A program made the translations under genes and the position numbers. From assembly GCA_947624065.1 (NCBI GenBank), contig CANQIO010000002.1, positions 32,239-96,238 of the forward strand: a stretch of 64,000 nt of DNA, read 5' to 3'. Source of the stretch: an uncultured Oscillospiraceae bacterium. GTDB taxonomy: Bacteria; Bacillota; Clostridia; Oscillospirales; Oscillospiraceae. The notes under the pieces were generated by a model that made no database searches, was not told where the DNA came from, and saw only the letters and a list, made by a program, of their open reading frames with translations. Shown here in pieces: positions 37,901-45,197 of the stretch; position 1 is the first letter of the stretch, and each line of letters begins with the position of its first letter.

Positions 37901-38057
37901 GGACCTGATCCCCGGCGGCTATCGGACGGGGACCATCGCCGTCCGCCTCCGTGACGGCAGCCAGGCCACCGTCACGGACGGCGCGCTCCGGAGCGAGCTG
38001 GCCCTGGCCCTCCGGGAGGGTCGGGTCGCCTCCCTGGACGTGACGCTCACCCGGTAA
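34947..38057 (+). CDS. Large GH94-related oligosaccharide phosphorylase-like protein
   Basis: [76 protein letters not shown]; 10 bp after the previous gene. Confidence 0.6.
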   Translation: [1036 protein letters not shown]

Positions 38058-38085
38058 ATATTGGCTCCTCTATCGTTTTCTTCCT

Positions 38086-38123
38086 CACCGGCCGCTCTTT
38101 TCCTGCGGCCGGTGTCATTTTTT
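38086..38123 (+). terminator. Intrinsic terminator after the phosphorylase pair
   Basis: CACCGGCCGC-TCTTTTCCT-GCGGCCGGTG-TCATTTTTT. Confidence 0.8.
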
Positions 38124-38147
38124 GCTTTGAGACCGGCCGAGGGATAA

Positions 38148-38206
38148 AAAAACGACACCTTTCTAAAATTTGGCTCATTTCCACAAAATCGAAATGGCTT
38201 TATAAT
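38148..38206 (+). promoter_or_regulatory. Promoter region of the ABC importer operon with a GACACCT element
   Basis: AAAAAAACGACACCTTTC; TATAAT at 38201-38206. Confidence 0.5.
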
Positions 38207-38266
38207 GCCGGTGACAGTGATTATAGCGAAAACTCGTCAACTAATTTTTCAAGGAGGAACCCAATC

Positions 38267-39643
38267 ATGAAGAAACTGCTGTCTCTTGCTCTGGCTCTGA
38301 TCCTGGTGCTGAGCCTCGGCACCGTGGCCTTCGCCGACGGTGCGACCAAGGCCGACCCCACCGAGGGCATCGAGCCCGCGGAGCTGACCGGCGAGAAGCT
38401 GGTCGTGTGGACCCTGGCCGACGACCTGGTGGACTTCGGCGCCCGTTATCAGGCCGCGACCGGCGTCGAGATGGAAGTGGTCGTCATCGCTCCCGAGGAC
38501 TACCCCACCAAGGTCCAGACCGCTCTGGTGGGCGGCGAGACCGAGCCTGACATCATCGTGGGCGAGCCCCAGATGCTGGGCGATATGTTCAGCTATGGCG
38601 CCTTTGCCGACCTGGACGCCCTGGGCGCCGAGGATTACGCTGACCAGATCGTGGACTATGTCTGGGCCGTGGGCAAGGACCCCGAGGGCGTGCAGCGCGC
38701 CATCTCCTATCAGATCACTCCGGCCGGTATCTACTATCGCCGCGATATCGCTGAGAAGGTCTTTGGCACCGACGATCCCGACGAGATCGGCAAGCACTTC
38801 GCCGACTATTCCACCATCCTGGAGACCGCCCAGACCCTGAAGGACGCGGGCTACCGCATCTTCTCCTCCGACTCTGAGATCGGCTTCTTCGCCGGCCTGG
38901 AGCCCTGGGTCGTGGACGGCAAGCTGAACCTGGCCCAGGCCCGTCTGGACTACATGGACCTGGTCGTGGCCCTGTATCAGGGCGACCTGACCGCCTATGC
39001 CAACCAGTGGTCCACCCCCTGGTATCAGGCCATGAGCGGCCCTGTCCCCATCCTGACCGCCGACATCCAGAACTATGCTGACGACTCCGTCAACGTTTGG
39101 GACGCCGAGGCCTTCGCTGAGCAGACTGCGGACATGCAGCAGACGGAAGTGTTCGCGTTCGGTCTGCCCTCCTGGGGCGTGCTGACCCTCCGCGACAACG
39201 TGGGCGAGACCTCCGGCCTGTGGGGCGTTTGCGCCGGCCCTGAGTACGGCATGAGCGGCGGCACCTTCATCGGCATCTCCGAGCTCAGCGAGAAGAAGGA
39301 GCTGGCTTGGGACTTCGTGAAGTTCTGCACCCTGAACGAGGACACCGCTGAGTGGTGGATCACCTTCTCCGAGGGCGATACCGTCTCCATGAAGAGCGTT
39401 CTGGAGGCCCACAAGGACGACGAGAACCCCGTCTACGGCAACCAGAAGCTGTACGCCTTCTGGCAGAAGCAGGCCGAGGGCATCGACTACTCCAAGGTCA
39501 CCCAGTATGACAAGATCATCGGCGACGCCTGGGGCGCTGCCATCAGTGCTGTCAAGACCGGTGTCTCCACCAAGGAGGACGCCATCGAGGAGTTCTACGA
39601 CACCGTCGCCTACACCTACCCCGAGATCGAGATCGAGCGCTGA
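38267..39643 (+). CDS. ABC sugar transporter substrate-binding protein (family 1)
   Basis: Signal peptide; KLVVWTLADDLVDFGARYQAATGVEMEVVV; upstream of two permease genes; no lipobox Cys. Confidence 0.9.
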   Translation: MKKLLSLALALILVLSLGTVAFADGATKADPTEGIEPAELTGEKLVVWTLADDLVDFGARYQAATGVEMEVVVIAPEDYPTKVQTALVGGETEPDIIVGEPQMLGDMFSYGAFADLDALGAEDYADQIVDYVWAVGKDPEGVQRAISYQITPAGIYYRRDIAEKVFGTDDPDEIGKHFADYSTILETAQTLKDAGYRIFSSDSEIGFFAGLEPWVVDGKLNLAQARLDYMDLVVALYQGDLTAYANQWSTPWYQAMSGPVPILTADIQNYADDSVNVWDAEAFAEQTADMQQTEVFAFGLPSWGVLTLRDNVGETSGLWGVCAGPEYGMSGGTFIGISELSEKKELAWDFVKFCTLNEDTAEWWITFSEGDTVSMKSVLEAHKDDENPVYGNQKLYAFWQKQAEGIDYSKVTQYDKIIGDAWGAAISAVKTGVSTKEDAIEEFYDTVAYTYPEIEIER

Positions 39644-39679
39644 GCGCCCGGACCACGGTCCTGACATCACATAAAGCTG

Positions 39680-39705
39680 ACGTGGCCCGCCGCGGCGGGC
39701 CACGT
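39680..39705. promoter_or_regulatory. Perfect 26-bp palindrome (RNA hairpin) between SBP and permease genes
   Basis: ACGTGGCCCGCCG|CGGCGGGCCACGT, no T-run. Confidence 0.75.
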
Positions 39706-39740
39706 TCGGATAAACTGGGTTTGTGAAGGAGAAGTGTCCA

Positions 39741-40661
39741 ATGAAACTGCAAAAGCAGAGCAAGCTCACAGCCTATAACCGCTGGGGCTATGCTTTCGTG
39801 GCTCCCTTTGTGATCGTGTTCGCGATCTTCAGCATCTACCCCGTCCTGCGCACCCTGTACCTGAGCTTTACGGACCTGAAGATCCTGGGCAAGGGCAACT
39901 GGATCTGGTTCGACAACTATAAGCGCGTGCTCACCGACAAGTTCTTCTGGCGCGCTCTGGGCAACACCCTGCGCATTTGGAGCGTGAACATCGTGCTCCA
40001 GCTGGGTCTTGCGTTCCTGCTGGTCATCATCTTCAGCGACGTCAAGTACAAGATGCGGGGCCTGCCGGTGTTCCGTATCCTCTATTATCTGCCCAACCTG
40101 ATCGCCGCCACGTCTATCGCGTTCCTGTTCAACACCCTTCTGGACTGGCGCTACGGCACCTTCAACATCCTGCTCAACTCCATCTACAAGCTGTTCGGCG
40201 CTACATACAACCCCATCGACTGGATCGGCTCCGGCAAGACCGCGCCGTACACCCTGGCGGTGATCCAGAGCTGGATGTGGTTCGGCAACTCCTTCCTGAT
40301 GCTCATGGCCTCCGTCCAGGGCATCAACCGGGAGTACTTCGAGGCCGCCGCCATCGACGGCGCCAACCGCTGGACCACCTTCGGAAGGATCACGCTGCCC
40401 CTGATCCGGCCCATCATGATGTATGTGGCCATTACCTCCCTGATCGGCGGTCTGCAGATGTTCGACCTGCCCTTCCTGATGGTCAGCCAGTCCGGCGCGG
40501 CCTACAGGGACGTGCAGACGGTGATGATGTACCTGTACCGCTTCGGCTTCACCACCGGCTCCACCCAGACGGGTTATGCCTCCGCCGTGGCGTACTGCCT
40601 GTTCCTCATCATCCTGAGCGTGTCGATCGTGCAGTACAAATTCTTCAATAAGGAGCGTTGA
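39741..40661 (+). CDS. ABC sugar transporter permease (MalF/UgpA type)
   Basis: YFEAAAIDGANRWTTFGRITLPLIRP EAA motif; TM-rich. Confidence 0.92.
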   Translation: MKLQKQSKLTAYNRWGYAFVAPFVIVFAIFSIYPVLRTLYLSFTDLKILGKGNWIWFDNYKRVLTDKFFWRALGNTLRIWSVNIVLQLGLAFLLVIIFSDVKYKMRGLPVFRILYYLPNLIAATSIAFLFNTLLDWRYGTFNILLNSIYKLFGATYNPIDWIGSGKTAPYTLAVIQSWMWFGNSFLMLMASVQGINREYFEAAAIDGANRWTTFGRITLPLIRPIMMYVAITSLIGGLQMFDLPFLMVSQSGAAYRDVQTVMMYLYRFGFTTGSTQTGYASAVAYCLFLIILSVSIVQYKFFNKER

Positions 40662-40663
40662 AC

Positions 40664-41494
40664 ATGGTCGGATATAGAATCAAAAAAGGCCTTCTCTACG
40701 CCTTTCTGGTACTGCTGGCGGCGGCCTGCCTGTTCCCGTTCCTTCTGATGATGGTCAACGCCACCCGCAGCGGCGTGGAGATCACCCGCGGCTTCACCCT
40801 GATCCCCGGCAGCAGCCTGAAGGACAACATGACCCAGGTGTTCAATTACTTCAACCCCTTCCTGGGCATCCGCAACAGCATCATCGTGGCGGTGCCCGCC
40901 ACCCTGCTGTGCGCCTATTTCTCCACCCTGACGGCTTATGGCCTGGGCTTCTATAAGTTCCACGGCAACAAGTTCATCTTCTTCATGATCCTCATGTTCA
41001 TGATGATCCCCGGCCAGCTGAGCCTCATCGGTTTCTACAACCTGTGCTCCAAGCTGCACCTGGTGAACTCCTACATCCCCCTGATCGTGCCCAGCATCGC
41101 CTCGGCGGGCACTGTCTTCTTCCTGAGACAGTACATCATCTCCAGCATGCCCCCCGCCCTGATCGAAGCGGCCCGTATGGAGGGCGCCAGCGAGTTCTAC
41201 ATCTTCAACCGGATCGTGCTGCCCATCTCCAAGCCCGCCGTGGCCACCATGGGCATCATGGCCTTCATCGGCAACTGGAACAACTACCTGCTGCCCATGA
41301 TCCTGATCACGAAAAACGAGAAGATGACCCTGCCGGTCATGATGGCCACCCTGCGCTCCTCCACGGACATCCAGCGCAACCAGGGCGCCATCTATCTGGC
41401 CGTCGCCATCTCGGTGATCCCCATCCTGCTGGTGTTTGCCTGCTTCTCCAAGTACATCATCAGCTCCGTCACCGCCGGCGCCGTCAAGGAGTGA
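40664..41494 (+). CDS. ABC sugar transporter permease (MalG/UgpE type)
   Basis: LIEAARMEGASEFYIFNRIVLPISKPA EAA motif; TM-rich. Confidence 0.92.
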   Translation: MVGYRIKKGLLYAFLVLLAAACLFPFLLMMVNATRSGVEITRGFTLIPGSSLKDNMTQVFNYFNPFLGIRNSIIVAVPATLLCAYFSTLTAYGLGFYKFHGNKFIFFMILMFMMIPGQLSLIGFYNLCSKLHLVNSYIPLIVPSIASAGTVFFLRQYIISSMPPALIEAARMEGASEFYIFNRIVLPISKPAVATMGIMAFIGNWNNYLLPMILITKNEKMTLPVMMATLRSSTDIQRNQGAIYLAVAISVIPILLVFACFSKYIISSVTAGAVKE

Positions 41495-41510
41495 TCCCCC
41501 CTGCATCAAG

Positions 41511-41547
41511 AAAAAGCACTGCCCCCTCATCGGGGTAGTGCTTTTTT
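41511..41547 (+). terminator. Intrinsic terminator after the importer operon
   Basis: AAAAAGCACTGCCCC...GGGGTAGTGCTTTTTT. Confidence 0.8.
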
Positions 41548-41610
41548 CGTATTCATATGATATAATGCAGCAATACACCGGATACCGGGAACGGAAAGGG
41601 GGGCGCGGCC

Positions 41611-43071
41611 ATGGATACGATCCTGCTCGTAGAGGACGAGCGGCCTGTCCGGCTGTATCTGAAGAGCCTCATCCGCGGCAGCGGCGTACCGGTGAAGGCG
41701 ATCATGGAGTGCGGCGACGGTCTGACGGCGCTGGACATCATCCAAAAATACCGGGTGGACGCCATGTTCACCGGCATCGGCATGCCCGGCATGGACGGTC
41801 TGGAGCTGGTCCGCCGGGTCCAGGCTCTGGAGAACCCCCCCATGGTGGTGGTCATCACCGCCAGCGACGAGCTGCACAACGCCATCGAGATGATGCGCAA
41901 CGGCGCTTTGGAATACGTACTCAAGCCCGTCGAGCAGGAGCGGATGGACGGCATCCTGCGCATGCTGGAGGAACGGGCGGCCGCGGCGCGGCAGCGCAGC
42001 CAGATGCTGGACCTGCTGACCATGCGGATGGTGTTCAGCTTCCTGATGGACCAGCGGCCCACCCCGTCGGAGACCGCGCTGCTGCGGCAGCTGTATGAGC
42101 CGCTGTTCGGGGAGACGGGCTATGTGGTGTGCCTGTTCCACCGGGGCGCCGCCATCCGGGAGAACCCCCGGCTGCTGCTCCACCGGCAGCTGCCGGACGC
42201 GACGCTGTGCGTGCTGGAGGAACGGGACCTGATGCCCTTTTTGCGCAGCGAGCTGCCCGGCGCGGCGGCGGGCATCAGCGCTGTCCACCGCACCGTGGAC
42301 GAGCTCAGCCTCGCCCACGCGGAGGCACGGTCCGCCCGGGCCATGGCCTTCTGCCGGGGCGAGCATATCACCGCCGCCCCCATGGGGAACGCTCCCCTGT
42401 CCCCGGAGGCGGGCCGGCTCCTCAGCGAGGAGGCCCGAAGCCAGCGGCTGCATTTGCTGGGCACGAAAAAGGGCGAGGAGCTGGCCGCCCGGTGGGAAGA
42501 GCTGTTCCGCGCCGCCCGTCAGGGTCTGATCCCCCCGGAGCAGCTGCTGGGCGAGCAGTATGCCTTCCCGGAGGGCGTGCTGCAGATCTACAGCGGCAGT
42601 CTGGACGGGGAGGATCTGCAGGCGCTGGAGTGGTGCGGCCGGCCGCTCTCCTTCCCCACCCTGGAGGACTACAGCCGCGCGTTCATGCAGTGGCTGCTGT
42701 CGTTCCACCGGAAGCTGGCGGAGCGGCTGGAGTTCAACCGCAACCAGGCCCGCATCGCCCAGGCCATCGAGTACATGGAGGCGAATTACGCCAGCGACCT
42801 GAACATGGCGGTGGTGAGCAACTACATCTCCATGAACTACTCCCTGTTCTCCCATCTCTTCAAGCTCCAGACCGGCAGCAGCTTCGTCTCCTATCTGAAG
42901 CAGATGCGCATCCGCCAGGCGCGGCGGCTGCTGGCAGAGACGGATCTGAAGGTGCTGGACGTGAGCCGCCGCGTGGGCTACACCAACGAGAAGAACTTCA
43001 TGAAGGTCTTTAAGGCCATCTGCGGCGTGTCCCCCAGCGAATACCGCCGCAACATGCGCAAGGACCCCTGA
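41611..43071 (+). CDS. YesN-type response regulator (receiver + AraC HTH), phospho-acceptor Asp replaced by Gly
   Basis: REC MDTILLVEDERPVR...AMFTGIGMPGMDG...VITAS...YVLKPV; C-terminal AraC HTH NYSLFSHLFKLQTGSSFVSYLKQMRIRQARRLLAETDLKVLDVSRRVGYTNEKNFMKVFK. Confidence 0.9.
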   Translation: MDTILLVEDERPVRLYLKSLIRGSGVPVKAIMECGDGLTALDIIQKYRVDAMFTGIGMPGMDGLELVRRVQALENPPMVVVITASDELHNAIEMMRNGALEYVLKPVEQERMDGILRMLEERAAAARQRSQMLDLLTMRMVFSFLMDQRPTPSETALLRQLYEPLFGETGYVVCLFHRGAAIRENPRLLLHRQLPDATLCVLEERDLMPFLRSELPGAAAGISAVHRTVDELSLAHAEARSARAMAFCRGEHITAAPMGNAPLSPEAGRLLSEEARSQRLHLLGTKKGEELAARWEELFRAARQGLIPPEQLLGEQYAFPEGVLQIYSGSLDGEDLQALEWCGRPLSFPTLEDYSRAFMQWLLSFHRKLAERLEFNRNQARIAQAIEYMEANYASDLNMAVVSNYISMNYSLFSHLFKLQTGSSFVSYLKQMRIRQARRLLAETDLKVLDVSRRVGYTNEKNFMKVFKAICGVSPSEYRRNMRKDP

Positions 43072-43072
43072 C

Positions 43073-43101
43073 AAAAAAGAGAGCCTCTCGGCTCTCTTTT
43101 T
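43073..43101. terminator. Bidirectional terminator between convergent regulators
   Basis: AAAAAAGAGAGCC-TCTC-GGCTCTCTTTTT. Confidence 0.8.
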
Positions 43102-44999
43102 CACCGCATATAAGACGCGGGCTTTTTCTTCTTGGCCTGGCGCAGCCGGGCGTCCGCCTGGGAAAAGAGCTCGGACAGATCCTCCTCCCCCAGTCCCTCC
43201 GCCGGCAGACAGGCCCATCCGGCGCTGACGGACACCAAATAGGGCTTCGCGCTGAGCTTGTTGAAGTTGTCCAGATAGGACCGGACCTGGGCGGCGGCCT
43301 GCTCCGCCCGGGCGGGATCGTCCACCTTGGCCAGCACATAGAACTCGTCGCCCTCGAACCGGGCGCACAGATCCTCCTGCCGGTAGCTCTTGCGCAGCGC
43401 CTGGCCGACGGTCATCAGAGCGAAATCGCCCTCCCGGTGGCCGAAATGGTCGGAGATGGCCTTCAGGTGATCCACATCGAAGATGGTCGCCGCCACCAAG
43501 CTGCCCTCCACCGTGTGGAGGACCGCGCTCCGCCGGTCCATGAAGCCCGGGTGGCTGTAAAGCCCCGTCAGCCCGTCCTTGGCATAGATGCTCTCCAGCC
43601 GGTGGCTCACGGCGTGGAGCCGGCGGTTCTCGCAGATGTTCTGCAAAAACTGGGCCGTATTGGTCAGCCACAGCACGTCCAAAAACTGATAGCCGATCCG
43701 GTCGTCCCGGAACGCCCGGACCATGTATCCGAAGGCCCGGCTGCCAAAGGCCACCGGCGAGACGATGTAAGCCGATTCAGAGTCGCGCTGGATGAAGTCC
43801 GGCAGCAGCTGGCTGGACTGGAAGGAGCACTCCGGCAGCCGCTTGCCGTCGCGAATGGCCAGCTTCAGCAGCACATCCTCCTCCCTGTCCGGCGCGGCGG
43901 GCACCCCCGCCAGCCGGCGCAGATCGTCGGGCAGGGCGTCCCACTGCTGGAACAGGCACAGATAGAAGTCGCTGTAGTCCGCCGTGGCCCGGACATACTT
44001 CTCCAGCACGTCCATGCCCTCGTCCACACTGGCGGCCCGGGACAGCTCCGCCACCATGTGCAGGGAGTCGATCAGCGTGTTCTCCGTGCGGACGATGCGC
44101 CTGGAGAGCTTGCGCTGGTAGAGGAAGGTGTCGCCCCTCCGCTCGCAGCCGCAGCCGCAGGAGCCGCCCAGCACCAGCTCCGCCGGGACATGGACGACCG
44201 GCTCCGTCCTGCCGTGCATCTGCTCCATCAGGCTGTTGACGGCGGCCGCCCCCACCTCCCAGGCCGGGAAGGTGACCGTGGTCAGGGGCGGGTCTAGGAT
44301 CTGCCCCTCCTCGTCCCAGTCGCAGCCTGTGACGGCGAAATCCCGCGGGATCTCGTATCCCGTCAGGTGGGCCGCCTCCCAGAAGCGGACCGCCGCGTGG
44401 TCGTTGTAGCACACCACCGCGTCAGGCAGCCCCGTCTGCGTGAAATGGCGCAGGGCGGCGGCATAGTCCTCCGCCGTGTCCTCGCAGGCATAACTCTCCG
44501 CCGGGCCAAAGGGCAGACCGTGCTCCGCCGCCGTCCGCCCCACGATGTCCAGCCGCCAGTCGGAATAGAAGCTCTGGGGCCGATAGCCCAGATAGCAGAT
44601 CCGCCGGGCCCCGTGGACCCGGATGAGGTGCTCCGTGATATCCCGGAAGAGCTCGTTGTTCCGCAGGCTCACGGCGGGAAACCGAGCGTCATGCTCCGTC
44701 ACCTCCGCCACGGGCAGTCCCTGCTCCTTGAGCACGTCGGCGATCTCGTCCCGCAGGGCCCGGTCCACATAGGGCCCGGATACGAACACAACGCCGTCCA
44801 CCGACCGGAAATCGGGGACGCGCACGATGGCGTCCTCTCCGGCCACATATTCTCCCAGAGCCTCCCCGTCACTGGAGCAATAGATCTCCGTCCGGTAGCC
44901 GTATTCCGCGGCCCGGTCCACTACCCCCTGGCACAGGCTGCGCTGGTAGTCCCCATAGAGATGGGAGACAAAAACTGCGATCCTGTTGTCGTGATACAT
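43101..44999 (-). CDS. LacI-type sugar-binding domain fused to GGDEF (diguanylate cyclase-like), no HTH
   Basis: RIAVFVSHLYGDYQRSLCQGVVDRAAEYGY...VDGVVFVSGPYV...AVTGCDWDEEGQILDPPLTTVTFP; FDVDHLKAISDHFGHREGDFAL...RQEDLCARFEGDEFYVLA; ATG at 44999 preceded by AAGGG. Confidence 0.88.
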   Translation of the reverse strand: MYHDNRIAVFVSHLYGDYQRSLCQGVVDRAAEYGYRTEIYCSSDGEALGEYVAGEDAIVRVPDFRSVDGVVFVSGPYVDRALRDEIADVLKEQGLPVAEVTEHDARFPAVSLRNNELFRDITEHLIRVHGARRICYLGYRPQSFYSDWRLDIVGRTAAEHGLPFGPAESYACEDTAEDYAAALRHFTQTGLPDAVVCYNDHAAVRFWEAAHLTGYEIPRDFAVTGCDWDEEGQILDPPLTTVTFPAWEVGAAAVNSLMEQMHGRTEPVVHVPAELVLGGSCGCGCERRGDTFLYQRKLSRRIVRTENTLIDSLHMVAELSRAASVDEGMDVLEKYVRATADYSDFYLCLFQQWDALPDDLRRLAGVPAAPDREEDVLLKLAIRDGKRLPECSFQSSQLLPDFIQRDSESAYIVSPVAFGSRAFGYMVRAFRDDRIGYQFLDVLWLTNTAQFLQNICENRRLHAVSHRLESIYAKDGLTGLYSHPGFMDRRSAVLHTVEGSLVAATIFDVDHLKAISDHFGHREGDFALMTVGQALRKSYRQEDLCARFEGDEFYVLAKVDDPARAEQAAAQVRSYLDNFNKLSAKPYLVSVSAGWACLPAEGLGEEDLSELFSQADARLRQAKKKKPASYMR

Positions 45000-45093
45000 G
45001 CCATCACCCTTCGGCATCTTCATTTTTTCTATTGAGATCATTATAAGGGATACCGCCGCCCCATTGCAAGAGGTTTCCGCGCCGGTATCCGCA

Positions 45094-45154
45094 GAAAAAT
45101 GACACCTGACTGAAAAAATGACACCTTCCCATCCCCTGGGAAGGACGGTATACT
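45094..45154 (+). promoter_or_regulatory. Promoter of the GH3 operon with two direct AAAAATGACACCT elements
   Basis: GACACCT at 45101-45107 and 45120-45126 (19-bp period); CACCTT - 21 bp - TATACT (45149-45154). Confidence 0.55.
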
Positions 45155-45197
45155 GAGAAAAAATCTTCCTCCCGGCGGGAGGAAAAAGGAGACTGAC

